DNA of 64,000 nt from Hyphomicrobiales bacterium (lineage in GTDB: Bacteria > Pseudomonadota > Alphaproteobacteria > Rhizobiales > Beijerinckiaceae), in assembly GCA_027489535.1 (NCBI GenBank), contig JAIXZO010000001.1:124001-188000 (forward strand), written 5' to 3'. The notes beneath the pieces were generated by a model, which was not told the DNA's origin, made no database searches, and saw only the letters and a list, made by a program, of their open reading frames with translations. A program made the translations under genes and the position numbers. Below, piece by piece: positions 9,116 through 18,718 of the stretch; the first letter of the stretch is position 1; every line of letters begins with the position of its first letter.

Positions 9116-11536
9116 GTGAAGAACCGAATATCCGCGACCGCGGCCGCCTTTGCCGCGCTGCTGTTCCTGTTTTGCGCGCCGCTGCGGGCGCAGGACCCTC
9201 CGCCGAACGGGCGGACGCAGCTCGACGGGCTGCGGATCGAACTCGACCAGATCGAAGCGGGCGTCGACAAGCGCGACGTGTCGGATGCGCATCTCGCGGC
9301 GACCCGGCGTCGCCTCGAAGAACTCGCGGTGTCGCTGCGCGGCACGGCCGACGAGGCGGCTCCCCGGGCGGAGACGCTGCGCGCGCGCCTCAAGGAAATC
9401 GGGCCCAAGCCCGACGACAAAGGGCCGCCCGAATCCGCGGAACTCGGCCGCGAACGCGAAGAGCGTGAAAAGGCGCTCAAGGAAGCGGATGATACCGTGC
9501 GGCTCGCGCGGCGGCTGGCGGTGCAGGCCGATCAACTGATCGCGGCCATTGCGGACAAGCGGCGCGCCATCTTCACCGATCACCTGTTCCACAGGACGTC
9601 GAGCATCCTGTCGCCGCGCCTCTGGATGGACGTCGCGATGGATCTGCCGGGAGACGCGGCAGCCGCCGGCGTCATCCTGCGCGACGCCGCTTCGCGGGCG
9701 ACCGAGCGCGTCGGCGTCTTGGGAGCGTCGGCGGCATTCGTCGCGGTGCTGATCGTACTGGTGCTCGCCGCCGCCGCACGGCAGGTCGCCTGCCGTTTCG
9801 TGAAAGCGAAGCTCCATCGCCCGACGGCGCTCGCCATGCCGCTTTCGGCGCTGGCCTTTGCGTTTGCGGGCTTCGCTTTGCCCGGCGCTGCGGGGTTTCT
9901 GGTCTATCAGGCGGCTACGGGTCTCGGCATCGTACCGCTGCGTCTTGAACCGGTGCTGATCAACATCCTCGGGGGGCTCGCCTTCATCGGATTGGTGCGC
10001 GGGCTCGCCGACGGCATTCTCGCGCCCGACCGCCCGACTTGGCGGATGGTTCTGGTGCCAAACGACACCGCCGAACATCTCGTGCGGGTGGCGACGGGAA
10101 CGGCCGTCCTGCTGGTGTTGGGACGGACGGTCGAAACCTTCAATCAGGCCATCGCCGCCGGTCTTCCTCTGACGCTCGCCACGCGCGGCATCTTCGTCGC
10201 GGTGATCGCGCTCACCATCGCCCGCCAGATCCGGACGTTCCGCACCCATACGGCCGAGGACGTGGCCGCATTCGGCAGCTACGTCCCGAAGGGTCGCACT
10301 TGGTACGGGCTCGGCCGGATCGCGGCGTGGCTCGCGCTGGTCGCGGCGCTCGGAGCGGCGCTGATCGGGTTTCTGGCGCTCGCGTCCTTCCTCATCGATC
10401 AGATCGTTTGGACCGCGCTCGTGGGGGCCGTGCTCGTCCTGCTGATCAAGCTGGTCGACGCGTCCATCGAAGCGGCGCTCGCGCCGGACGGAAAGCCGCT
10501 GTTGCTGCTGCAGACGAGCGTGGGCCTCTCGCGCAAGGCGCTGCAGCAGGCGGGCGTATTGCTGTCGGGCTTCTCGCGCCTGTTCCTCGGCGGATTGGCC
10601 GTGCTGCTGGTGCTCGCGCCGTGGGGCGTGGAATCGGGCGACCTGCTGTTCTCGCTCCGCTCCGCGGTGTTCGGCTTCACCATCGGGGACGTGACGATCT
10701 CCTTCGCGACGGTGTTTTCCGCCGTCGCCGTCTTCGTCATCGGCATCGTTTTGACGCGTTCGGTGCAGCGTTGGCTGAAGGTCCGCTTCCTGCCGCAGAC
10801 CGAGATGGATGCGGGCCTCAAGAATTCGGTGACGACGGGGCTGGGCTATGTCGGCTTCATCGCCGCCGCGGCGATCTCGATGTCGAGTCTCGGGCTGAGC
10901 CTCGACAAGCTCGCCATCGTCGCCGGCGCGCTGTCGGTCGGCATCGGCTTCGGCCTGCAATCCATCGTGAACAATTTCGTCTCCGGGCTGATCCTGTTGT
11001 GGGAACGCTCGATCCGCGTCGGGGACCTCGTGATCGTCGGGTCCGATCAGGGCCATGTGCGGCGCATCAACGTGCGTTCGACCGAAATCGACACGTTCGA
11101 CCGCGCCACCGTCATCGTGCCGAACTCCAATCTCGTCTCCGGCGTGGTCAAGAACCGCGTTTATTCCGACCGTACCAGCCGCGTGGTCGTGGCTTTGCCG
11201 CTGCCGCGGGAGGTGGACCCCGACCGCGTGGCCGCGATGCTGCGCGAAGCGGCGGAGCACCATCCCGACGTCATGGAAGACCCCCCGCCCCGCGTGCTGC
11301 TCAAGACCATCGGCGGATCGAGCCTCGACTTCGAACTCGTGTGCTTCGTTGCCGACGTGGACGTTGCGGTGCGCGTGACCAGCGATCTCAATTTTGTGAT
11401 CTGGCGCCGCGTGCAGGGGGACGGTCTGTTGCCGCCGCCGCCCCCTCGTCCCGAACTCGGAGTGGAGATGACGCGAGAAGTGGAAGTGCGTTTGACGCGG
11501 GCCCGTCCGGAGCGAGAACCGGAGGAAAGCCGATGA
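9116..11536 (+). CDS. MscS-family mechanosensitive channel with DUF3772-type N-terminal domain
   Basis: 806 residues. A cleavable signal (LLFLFCAPLRAQ) is followed by a periplasmic, coiled-coil-rich region of about 170 residues of the DUF3772 kind. After it come roughly ten hydrophobic segments and the MscS core: pore helix with GALSVGIGFGLQSIVNNFVSG and the beta domain IRVGDLVIVG...NVRSTEI, then a cytosolic cage domain. Large MscS-like channels of this design release solutes on osmotic down-shock. GTG at 9116 is chosen because it puts the signal peptide first; the frame is open 20 codons further. The stop overlaps the next start (ATGA). Confidence 0.88.
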   Translation: MKNRISATAAAFAALLFLFCAPLRAQDPPPNGRTQLDGLRIELDQIEAGVDKRDVSDAHLAATRRRLEELAVSLRGTADEAAPRAETLRARLKEIGPKPDDKGPPESAELGREREEREKALKEADDTVRLARRLAVQADQLIAAIADKRRAIFTDHLFHRTSSILSPRLWMDVAMDLPGDAAAAGVILRDAASRATERVGVLGASAAFVAVLIVLVLAAAARQVACRFVKAKLHRPTALAMPLSALAFAFAGFALPGAAGFLVYQAATGLGIVPLRLEPVLINILGGLAFIGLVRGLADGILAPDRPTWRMVLVPNDTAEHLVRVATGTAVLLVLGRTVETFNQAIAAGLPLTLATRGIFVAVIALTIARQIRTFRTHTAEDVAAFGSYVPKGRTWYGLGRIAAWLALVAALGAALIGFLALASFLIDQIVWTALVGAVLVLLIKLVDASIEAALAPDGKPLLLLQTSVGLSRKALQQAGVLLSGFSRLFLGGLAVLLVLAPWGVESGDLLFSLRSAVFGFTIGDVTISFATVFSAVAVFVIGIVLTRSVQRWLKVRFLPQTEMDAGLKNSVTTGLGYVGFIAAAAISMSSLGLSLDKLAIVAGALSVGIGFGLQSIVNNFVSGLILLWERSIRVGDLVIVGSDQGHVRRINVRSTEIDTFDRATVIVPNSNLVSGVVKNRVYSDRTSRVVVALPLPREVDPDRVAAMLREAAEHHPDVMEDPPPRVLLKTIGGSSLDFELVCFVADVDVAVRVTSDLNFVIWRRVQGDGLLPPPPPRPELGVEMTREVEVRLTRARPEREPEESR

Positions 11537-12024
11537 CGGACCGGATCGCTTGGCGGATTGCGGCCGCCGTTCTGATCGCTTCGGCGCTCGCGGGCTGCGC
11601 CTCCGCCCCGCCGGAGAGCCCCGCCCCGACGCGCGGGCTTTATGCCCGGCTCGACCACAAGGGCGTCGCCTACGACGAGGCGGCGGCGATCTCTCTGGTC
11701 AACGCCTATCGGGCCAAGCAGGGGTTGGCGCCGCTGACGGCGGATGCGCGGCTCCATGACTTGGCCGCGGAGCACGCCGGGCGCGCCGGCCGCGAGGACC
11801 GTTCGGTCTTCGGCGAAGTGCCCAATCTGACGGGCCCCGGCGGCACCGCGATGCGGATCTCGGCGGGATATCTCACCACCGCGGAAGCGTTTTCGGGATG
11901 GCGCGCGGTGCCCGTTCACGACCGCGCGATGCTCGATCCTGCGGCGCGGCGCGTCGGCATTGCCGCCGTGCATGTTCCCGGATCGAAATATAGGGTGTAC
12001 TGGGCGCTCGCCACGGCGCGTTGA
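11533..12024 (+). CDS. CAP-domain lipoprotein
   Basis: 163 residues. N-terminal lipobox ALAGC at about residues 18-22 predicts a lipid-anchored envelope protein. The remainder is a CAP/SCP-PR1 domain: SLVNAYRAKQGLAPL (first helix), LHDLAAEHA, and ARRVGIAAV with the final strand YRVYWALATA. The usual CAP His/Glu residues look only partly kept, so enzymatic activity is doubtful. The ATG overlaps the stop of the MscS-like gene, so the two are probably co-translated, which suggests an envelope-stress link (inference). Confidence 0.8.
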   Translation: MTDRIAWRIAAAVLIASALAGCASAPPESPAPTRGLYARLDHKGVAYDEAAAISLVNAYRAKQGLAPLTADARLHDLAAEHAGRAGREDRSVFGEVPNLTGPGGTAMRISAGYLTTAEAFSGWRAVPVHDRAMLDPAARRVGIAAVHVPGSKYRVYWALATAR

Positions 12025-12111
12025 CGGGGCGCGTTGAACCTTCCGGGCCGCCGGCGCTTACACCCGCGCGGCTCGGTTTCTCGATTCCGGCCGAATGGGC
12101 ATGTCTGCGTC

Positions 12112-13890
12112 ATGAACCTGCTTCGTATCTACGCCCGCGTTCTCGGTCTGCTCGGTGCGGAAAAGCGCCTCGGCCTGTTCCTCGCGCTCGCAAACGTCGC
12201 GCTGGCCATCGCGCAGTTCGCGGAGCCGGTGATTTTCGGCCGCATCATCGACATGCTGTCGGCGCTGCAATCGGGCGCGGGCACGATGAATTGGCCGCGC
12301 TTCTCGGGGCTGGTGACGCTGTGGATCGTGTTCGGCCTGTTCACGATCGGCGCGGGCGTGTTCGTCGCGCTGCATGCCGACCGTCTGTCGCACCGCAGCC
12401 GCCTCGCCACGATGGCCAATTATTTCGAGCACGTGCTGACGCTGCCCCTGTCGTTTCACACGAGCGTCCATTCCGGCCGGGTGCTCAAGGTGAAGCTCGA
12501 AGGCGCCAATGCGATGGCGTGGATCTGGCTCTCATTCTTCCGCGAGCATTTCGCGGCATTCGTGATGCTGGCCGTGCTGCTGCCGTTCACGCTGGTGCTG
12601 AATTGGCGGCTGGGGTTGCTGCTGGTGGCGCTGCTCGCGCTGTTCGCGATCCTGACCCTGATCGTGATGCGCAAGACGGAAACGCTTCAAGGCACGGTCG
12701 AGCGGTACCACACGAGCTTGGCCGAACATGCCGCAGACACGCTCGGCAACGTGCCCGTGATCCAGAGCTTCACGCGCGTGGAGTCCGAAGCCAGCGCGAT
12801 GCGCAACATCATCCGGCAACTGCTCGACGCGCAGATTCCGGTTCTCTCCTGGTGGGCCTTGGCGGCCGTCGTGACGCGCGCTTCGGCGACGCTGACGGTG
12901 CTCGTGGTGTTCCTGCTCGGGACTTGGCTGAATTTTCGCGGGCTTGCGACCGTGGGCGAAATCGTCAGCTTCATGAGCCTCTCGACCATGCTCATCGGCC
13001 GGATGGAGCAGGTGGTCACATTCGTGAACCAGCTCTTCCTGCAAGGTCCGAAGATCGCGGAGTTCTTCGACATCCTCGACACCGTGCCGGTCGTTCGCGA
13101 TCCGCCGAACGCGCCCGACATCGGCCGCGTGCGCGGCGAAGTGCGCTTCGAGGGCGTCAGCTTCTCCTATGACGGCAAGTCGCCGGCGGTGGCCGACGTC
13201 ACGGTGGACGTGAAGGCGGGCGAGCGGGTCGCGCTGGTCGGCGCGACGGGCTCGGGCAAATCCACGACGCTGGGGCTGCTGCACCGCGCCTTCGACCCGC
13301 AATCCGGCCGCATCCTGGTGGACGGCAAGGACATCCGCGACGTGACGCTCGTGTCCTTGCGGCGCAATATCGGCGTGGTGTTTCAGGAGCCGATGCTGTT
13401 CGCACGCTCCATCGAGGACAATATCCGCGTCGGGCGGCCGGATGCGCCGGAGGACGAGGTGCGCCGCGCCGTCGAGCGGGCGCAGGCTGCGGAATTCGTC
13501 GACCGGGCGCCGGAGGGGCTGCACACCATCGTGGGCGAGCGCGGACGCTCGCTGTCGGGCGGCGAACGCCAGCGCCTGTCCATCGCGCGCGCGCTGTTGA
13601 AGGATCCGCCGATCCTGATCCTCGACGAGGCGACCTCCGCGCTCGACGCCGGGACCGAGGCGAAGCTGCAGGCGGCGCTCGACGAGGTGATGCAGGGCCG
13701 CACCACCTTCGTCATCGCCCATCGGCTTTCGACCGTGCGCGACGCGGACCGCATCCTCGTGTTCGACAAGGGCCGGATCATCGAGGCCGGGTCGTTTGAG
13801 GAATTGGTAGCGAAGAACGGCGCCTTCGCCGAACTCGCCCGCGCGCAATTCATGGTCGCCGAGCCCGAGGCGCTGCCCGCCGCGCAGTGA
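12112..13890 (+). CDS. ndvA: Cyclic beta-1,2-glucan ABC exporter NdvA/ChvA
   Basis: 592 residues, matching NdvA/ChvA length. An N-terminal exporter-type membrane domain has six hydrophobic segments, with [15 protein letters not shown] at the start as in NdvA. The C-terminal ATPase has Walker [10 protein letters not shown], signature LSGGERQRL and Walker [13 protein letters not shown]. NdvA exports cyclic beta-1,2-glucan to the periplasm in Rhizobiaceae and Brucella, supporting osmoadaptation and host infection. The synthase partner (ndvB/chvB) is not in the window, so the substrate rests on family resemblance. ATG at 12112 is used; 26 codons of open frame precede it. Confidence 0.87.
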   Translation: MNLLRIYARVLGLLGAEKRLGLFLALANVALAIAQFAEPVIFGRIIDMLSALQSGAGTMNWPRFSGLVTLWIVFGLFTIGAGVFVALHADRLSHRSRLATMANYFEHVLTLPLSFHTSVHSGRVLKVKLEGANAMAWIWLSFFREHFAAFVMLAVLLPFTLVLNWRLGLLLVALLALFAILTLIVMRKTETLQGTVERYHTSLAEHAADTLGNVPVIQSFTRVESEASAMRNIIRQLLDAQIPVLSWWALAAVVTRASATLTVLVVFLLGTWLNFRGLATVGEIVSFMSLSTMLIGRMEQVVTFVNQLFLQGPKIAEFFDILDTVPVVRDPPNAPDIGRVRGEVRFEGVSFSYDGKSPAVADVTVDVKAGERVALVGATGSGKSTTLGLLHRAFDPQSGRILVDGKDIRDVTLVSLRRNIGVVFQEPMLFARSIEDNIRVGRPDAPEDEVRRAVERAQAAEFVDRAPEGLHTIVGERGRSLSGGERQRLSIARALLKDPPILILDEATSALDAGTEAKLQAALDEVMQGRTTFVIAHRLSTVRDADRILVFDKGRIIEAGSFEELVAKNGAFAELARAQFMVAEPEALPAAQ

Positions 13891-13950
13891 GGGGAGGCTG
13901 TTCCGCTTGGCCGCGTAGTCCGTCATTCCGCCGCGCGGCGACGTCGCTCA

Positions 13951-15249
13951 TTACTCCGCCGCGCGGCGGCGGCCGAGCGGCGTGATCCTGAGCGCCGTGA
14001 TGCGGTTGCGGGACTTGCGCACGACCTGAAACCGGAAGCCGTAAAAGGTGAACACCTGTCCGGCGTCGGGAATCGTCTGCGCCTCGTGGATGACGAGGCC
14101 CGCGATGGTGGTGGCTTCCTCGTCCGGCAGCGACCAGTCCATCGCCCGGTTGAGGTCGCGCACGGGCACGGAGCCGTCCACGCTGACCGACCCGTCGGGC
14201 TGCGGGCGCACGCCTTGCACGGCGACGTCGTGCTCGTCCTTGATGTCGCCGACGATCTCTTCAAGGATGTCCTCGAGCGTCACGAGACCCATCACCTCGC
14301 CGTATTCGTCGACCACGAGCGCGAAATGCGTCTTGCGGCTGAGGAAGGCGCGGAGCTGGTCGGGCAGCGAGGTCGTGTCGGGTACGAACCACGGGTCGAG
14401 CGCCAGTGCGCGGACGTCGACCTTGTCGGCGGAGCCGCCGGCCGCGTCGAGCGCGCGCAGCAGATCCTTGGCATGCAGGACGCCGACGATGTTTTCCTGC
14501 GTCCCCGACCATAGCGGCATGCGGGTATAGGGCGAGGCGAGCACCTCGCGCACCAGTTCCTCCGACGGCAGATCCGCCGAGATCGTGCGCATCTTGGTGC
14601 GGTGGACCATGACGTCGGAGACTTCGAGATCGCCGAGGTCGATGAGGCCGCCCAGCATGTTGCGCGCCTCCTTCTCCACGCCGCCCTCGCGATGCAGCAG
14701 CGCCACCGCTCCGCGCAACTCCTCCTGCGCCGAGAGAATCGGCTGGTTCTCGCCGATGCGGATGCCGAAGGGGCGCAGCACCATGCGCACGATCCATTCG
14801 ATGGCCATGGTCAACGGGCCGAACAGCGCGACGATCCACGAGACGGGGCGTGCGAGCAGAAGGGCGGTGCGGTCGGGCGAGGTGATGGCGAGCGTCTTGG
14901 GCATCACCTCCGAGAAGATGATGACCATGACGGACATGAAAACGGTGGCGTAGAGCACGCCTTCCGCCCCGAACAGCGACACGAGAACGCTTGTCGTGAA
15001 GGCCGATGCGCCGATGTTGACGACGTTGTTGCCGATCAGCATCGCGCCGATCAGGCGTTCGCGTGACAGCAGGAGGCGATTGACGATGCGTGCGCGGAGG
15101 TCGCCGCCGCTTTCCAACGCGTGCATGCGCGCCCGCGATGCGGCGGTCAGCGCGGTCTCGGCACCGGAAAAGAACGCCGAAAGCGCGAGACACAACAGGA
15201 CGATGAGGAGGGCGATCCAGGGGTCGTCGCTGAAACTGAGGTCTTCCAT
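13951..15249 (-). CDS. HlyC/CorC-family membrane protein (DUF21, CBS pair, CorC_HlyC)
   Basis: 432 residues. Domain order: DUF21/CNNM membrane domain with four hydrophobic segments (starting ALLIVLLCLALSAFFSGAE-like), then two CBS domains (VSDVMVHRTKMRTI and VDEYGEVMGLVTLEDILEEIVG), then a C-terminal CorC_HlyC domain. The family is linked to magnesium/cobalt efflux; hemolysin is a historical name. It lies 3 bp downstream of the aroK-aroB gene and is probably co-transcribed, as in other rhizobia. The C-terminal codons lie next to a GC palindrome duplicated just beyond the stop. Confidence 0.9.
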   Translation of the reverse strand: MEDLSFSDDPWIALLIVLLCLALSAFFSGAETALTAASRARMHALESGGDLRARIVNRLLLSRERLIGAMLIGNNVVNIGASAFTTSVLVSLFGAEGVLYATVFMSVMVIIFSEVMPKTLAITSPDRTALLLARPVSWIVALFGPLTMAIEWIVRMVLRPFGIRIGENQPILSAQEELRGAVALLHREGGVEKEARNMLGGLIDLGDLEVSDVMVHRTKMRTISADLPSEELVREVLASPYTRMPLWSGTQENIVGVLHAKDLLRALDAAGGSADKVDVRALALDPWFVPDTTSLPDQLRAFLSRKTHFALVVDEYGEVMGLVTLEDILEEIVGDIKDEHDVAVQGVRPQPDGSVSVDGSVPVRDLNRAMDWSLPDEEATTIAGLVIHEAQTIPDAGQVFTFYGFRFQVVRKSRNRITALRITPLGRRRAAE

Positions 15250-15252
15250 GGG

Positions 15253-16983
15253 CTAAAGGTCGGTCCCGCGCGTGCGTTCGCCATCAAGATAAGAACGAAC
15301 GTCCTCCACCGCCACGCCGCGCGCGATGAAGCTTTTGCCGATGCCGTCGGCGAGGATGAAGGTGAGCGCGCCCCGCTTGACCTTCTTGTCCTGCGCCATG
15401 GCGTCGAGCACGGCGGCGGAATCGGCGTTCCAGCCGGGAATCTGCGTCATGCGCGTCGGCAGGCCGACGGCTTCGATGTGCCGCTCGACGCGCAGGGCGT
15501 CCTGTCCGGAGCAACGGCCGAGCTGAACGGAAAAGCGGAAGACGTCGCACAGGCCGATCGCCACCGCTTCGCCGTGCACGAGCCGCGTGCCGTCATAGCC
15601 GACGATGCGCTCATAGGCGTGCGCGAAGGTGTGGCCGAGATTGAGCAGCGCGCGGTCGCCCTCCTCCTTCTCGTCGCGCACGACGACGGCGGCCTTGGCC
15701 TCGCAGCTGATGCGGATGGCGCGGGCGCGGGCTTCGCCGCCCTCGAACACGGCGCGGTGATTGCCTTCGAGCCATTCCCAGAAATCATGGTCCGCGATGA
15801 GGCCGTATTTGGCGACTTCGGCGTAGCCGGCGCGGAACTCGCGCGTCGACAGCGTGTCGAGCACGTCGGTATCCGCCAGCACGAGGCTCGGTTGATGGAA
15901 GGCGCCGACGAGGTTTTTGCCGTGGCGCGAATTGATGCCGGTCTTTCCGCCGACCGAGGAATCCACCTGCGCCAGAAGCGAGGTCGGGATCTGCACGAAT
16001 TCCATGCCGCGCCGCACCGAGGCCGCCGCGAAGCCCGCGAGGTCGCCCACGACGCCGCCGCCCAGCGCTACGACGAGATCGCCGCGCTCCATCTTCGCCC
16101 CGATGACGGCGTCGCAGACCCGCGCGAATTCGGCGTAGCTCTTCGAGCTTTCTCCCGCGGGCACGACCACGGCTGCGGAGCGGATGCCCGCGGCGGCGAG
16201 GCTCGCCTCCAAGGTCGGAAGATGCAGCTTGGCGACGTTTTCGTCGGTGACGATCGCACAGGCCGCGCCGGGACGCAGCGCGGCGATGCGTTCGCCCGCC
16301 GAAGCGATCAGGCCCGGGCCGATCAGGATATCGTAGGCGCGCTCGCCGAGCGGCACATGCACCGTTTCCGCCATGCCGGCGGGTTCGGCCGGTTCCGTGT
16401 TGCCGGTCAGGAAGCGGTCGATGGCCATGATGATTTCCTCGACGACGACCTCATGCGGTACGTCGCGCGATTGAACGGTGAGGTCGGCCAACGCATAGAC
16501 TGGGCTTCGCTCCGCGAGCAGGCGGCGCAGGGTGCCTTCGGGATCGGGCGTGCGCAGCAGCGGACGGTTGGCGCGTTTGCGTACGCGGCGCATCAACACG
16601 TCGGGTTCGGCTTCGAGCCAGATCGAAAGGCCTGATTCCTTGATGCGTGCGCGGGTTTCTTCCGCCATGAAGGCTCCGCCGCCGGTGGCGAGAATCATGG
16701 GTCGCTCCGCCAGCAGACGCGCGATCACACGCCGCTCGCCGAGCCTGAACTCCGGCTCGCCGCGTTGGGCGAAGATTTCGGGAATGCTCATGCCGGCGGC
16801 GGATTCGATTTCCACGTCGGCATCGGCGAAGGGCATGCCGAGACGTTGCGCCAGCCTGCGGCCGACGGAGCTCTTGCCCGAACCCATCATGCCGACGAGC
16901 ACGACCGAGCGTTTGCCCAAGGCGTCGCGCACCCGCTGCAGCCGCTCCGCCGCCGTGACCCGTTGTCCCGTCGCCCTGTTCAC
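15253..16983 (-). CDS. Bifunctional shikimate kinase / 3-dehydroquinate synthase (AroK-AroB fusion)
   Basis: One 576-residue frame carries two consecutive enzymes of aromatic amino acid synthesis. Residues 1 to about 195 are shikimate kinase, with P-loop GMMGSGKSS at 31-39 and the shikimate-binding ATGGGAF near 99-105. From about residue 204 to the end is 3-dehydroquinate synthase, with ALGGGVVGDLAGF, the SLLAQVDSSVGGKTG motif and the metal-binding LNLGHTFAHA. No stop or frameshift separates them; an ATG at 16374 could start a separate synthase but no Shine-Dalgarno sequence precedes it. The first codon is GTG. Neighbours are hlyC/corC downstream and xerD divergent upstream. Confidence 0.93.
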   Translation of the reverse strand: MNRATGQRVTAAERLQRVRDALGKRSVVLVGMMGSGKSSVGRRLAQRLGMPFADADVEIESAAGMSIPEIFAQRGEPEFRLGERRVIARLLAERPMILATGGGAFMAEETRARIKESGLSIWLEAEPDVLMRRVRKRANRPLLRTPDPEGTLRRLLAERSPVYALADLTVQSRDVPHEVVVEEIIMAIDRFLTGNTEPAEPAGMAETVHVPLGERAYDILIGPGLIASAGERIAALRPGAACAIVTDENVAKLHLPTLEASLAAAGIRSAAVVVPAGESSKSYAEFARVCDAVIGAKMERGDLVVALGGGVVGDLAGFAAASVRRGMEFVQIPTSLLAQVDSSVGGKTGINSRHGKNLVGAFHQPSLVLADTDVLDTLSTREFRAGYAEVAKYGLIADHDFWEWLEGNHRAVFEGGEARARAIRISCEAKAAVVVRDEKEEGDRALLNLGHTFAHAYERIVGYDGTRLVHGEAVAIGLCDVFRFSVQLGRCSGQDALRVERHIEAVGLPTRMTQIPGWNADSAAVLDAMAQDKKVKRGALTFILADGIGKSFIARGVAVEDVRSYLDGERTRGTDL

Positions 16984-17133
16984 GCTCTCGCCCGTATTCC
17001 GAAGCGGGACTGCGCCCGCCGATCACGCCTTCCTTAGCACGAACCCGCGAACAATTTCACGGGGCGATGGACGCGAGGTTCCCCAGAGATCGGCCGGCTT
17101 GCGACGCGCGCGGGCCTCCTCCACTCTTGTTGC

Positions 17134-18078
17134 GTGACGAATTCTAAATCCCCCTCCGCCGACGCCCGCCTGATCGAGAGTTTTCTCGACATGATGGCGG
17201 CCGAGCGCGGCGCAAGCCCGAACACCATCGACGCCTATCGGCGTGATCTGGAGGACGCCGCCGGCTGGCTCGCGGCGAGGGGCTCGTCCTTGGCGGCCGT
17301 GAATACGGAAGGGTTGCGCGGTCATTTGGAGGCGTTGCGGCTGCGCGGCCTCGCGCCGGCGTCGACCGCCCGCAAATTGTCCTCGATCAAGCGGCTGTTC
17401 AAATTTCTCTACGGCGAAGGTCTGCGCGGGGATGACCCGACGGGGCCGTTGACCGGGCCGCGCAAGACGCAATCCTTGCCGAAGGTGCTGTCCGAAGCGG
17501 AGGTCGACCGGCTGTTGGCCACGGCGGCGGAAGGTCTTGACGACGCCGAAAGGCCGCGCGTCGAGCGACTTCGCGCGGCGCGGATGGCGGCGCTGCTGGA
17601 GCTGCTCTACGCCACCGGGCTGCGCGTGTCCGAACTGGTTGCGCTGCCCGACTCCGCCGGTCGAACGAAGGAGCGGCTGTTGGCCGTGCGGGGCAAGGGC
17701 GGCAAGGAGCGTCTCGTGCCGCTGACGGAGGCCGCGAAAGCGGCCGTGACGCGATGGCGCGCGCTGCGCGACGAATGCGGGGGCTCGGCCGGACCTTGGC
17801 TGTTTCCGTCCGATGCCGAATCCGGGCACCTCACCCGCCAAGCCTTCGCCCGCGACCTCAAGGCGCTGGCCGCCGCGGCGGGTTTGCGGCCGAATGCGGT
17901 GAGCCCGCACGTGCTGCGCCATGCGTTCGCCAGTCACTTGCTGCAGAACGGTGCCGATCTCCGGGTCGTGCAGCAATTGCTCGGCCACGCGGACATTTCG
18001 ACGACGCAGATCTATACGCATGTGCTCGACGAGCGGCTCAAGGGCCTCGTGCGCGATCTGCACCCGCTGTCGGACTAG
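17134..18078 (+). CDS. xerD: Site-specific tyrosine recombinase XerD
   Basis: 314 residues. XerD with XerC resolves chromosome dimers at dif. The SAM-like N-terminal core-binding domain is followed by a catalytic domain with all conserved residues: Arg in ATGLRVSEL, Lys in GKGGKERLVP, His-x-x-Arg in HVLRHAFASHLL, His in LLGHADIST and nucleophile Tyr in TQIYTHV. Linkage to aroK-aroB on the divergent side is the usual chromosomal location for xerD, arguing against a mobile-element integrase. Start is GTG at 17134. Confidence 0.94.
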   Translation: MTNSKSPSADARLIESFLDMMAAERGASPNTIDAYRRDLEDAAGWLAARGSSLAAVNTEGLRGHLEALRLRGLAPASTARKLSSIKRLFKFLYGEGLRGDDPTGPLTGPRKTQSLPKVLSEAEVDRLLATAAEGLDDAERPRVERLRAARMAALLELLYATGLRVSELVALPDSAGRTKERLLAVRGKGGKERLVPLTEAAKAAVTRWRALRDECGGSAGPWLFPSDAESGHLTRQAFARDLKALAAAAGLRPNAVSPHVLRHAFASHLLQNGADLRVVQQLLGHADISTTQIYTHVLDERLKGLVRDLHPLSD

Positions 18079-18079
18079 T

Positions 18080-18718
18080 TCAGTCCTTGCGACTCAACAG
18101 GAACACCGCCTGCTCGCCCAAGAGATTCCACACCGACCACGGCAGATTCATGCGCACCGGGCGGCCCGTGCGGTCGAGCGCGGTGGCGCGTTCGATGCGG
18201 GCGTCGACCTCGTCGCACAGCGCCACGAAGTCGCGGATCGTGCAGAAGTGAATGTTGGGCGTGTCGTACCAGCTGTAGGACAGGTTCTCGGTCACCGGCA
18301 TGCGGCCGCGAAAGGCGATCTGCGAGCGGATGCGCCAATGCCCGAAGTTCGGGAAGGACACGATGGCCTTGCGGCCGATGCGCAGCAGATGCTCCAGCAC
18401 TTCCTTGGGGCGGCGTGTCGCCTGCAGCGTCTGCGACAGCACCACGTAATCGAAGCCGTCGTCGGGGTAATCGGCCAGGTCCGTGTCGGCGTCGCCCTGC
18501 ACCACCGAGAGCCCCTTGGCGACGCAGCCGTTGACGCCTTCGCGCGAGAGTTCGATGCCGCGCCCGTCGATGCCCTTCGTGTCCGCGAGGATCTTCAGCA
18601 AGGTGCCGTCGCCGCAGCCCACGTCGAGCACCTTCGCGCCGGGCGCGATCATGTCGGCCATCAGCAGCAGGTCGACGCGGGCGGGGGCGGAGACGGAGGC
18701 GGAGAAGGTGTCGACCAT
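18080..18718 (-). CDS. metW: Methionine biosynthesis protein MetW
   Basis: 212 residues with a class I methyltransferase fold: SAM-site VLDVGCGDGTLL near residue 30 and a MetW-typical ENLSYSWYDTPNIHFCT stretch. MetW is required with MetX for homoserine O-acylation in many bacteria and has been shown in some to interact with MetX. The ATG overlaps the metX stop (ATGA), so production is coupled. Its end is 1 bp from the xerD stop, convergent. Confidence 0.93.
   Translation of the reverse strand: MVDTFSASVSAPARVDLLLMADMIAPGAKVLDVGCGDGTLLKILADTKGIDGRGIELSREGVNGCVAKGLSVVQGDADTDLADYPDDGFDYVVLSQTLQATRRPKEVLEHLLRIGRKAIVSFPNFGHWRIRSQIAFRGRMPVTENLSYSWYDTPNIHFCTIRDFVALCDEVDARIERATALDRTGRPVRMNLPWSVWNLLGEQAVFLLSRKD

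Noticed and set aside
8831-11263. 810-codon minus-strand frame opposite the MscS-like gene
   Set aside because: No recognisable domain, composition dominated by Arg, His and Gln; the plus strand gives a clear membrane channel.
13926-13972. Repeated GC palindrome (CCGCCGCGCGGCG) at and beyond the hlyC/corC stop
   Set aside because: Short, low-complexity and without a U-tract; likely a local slippage duplication rather than a terminator or functional repeat.
17134-18078. Tyrosine recombinase as a mobile-element integrase
   Set aside because: Sequence and neighbours (aroK-aroB) match chromosomal XerD; no attachment repeats nearby.
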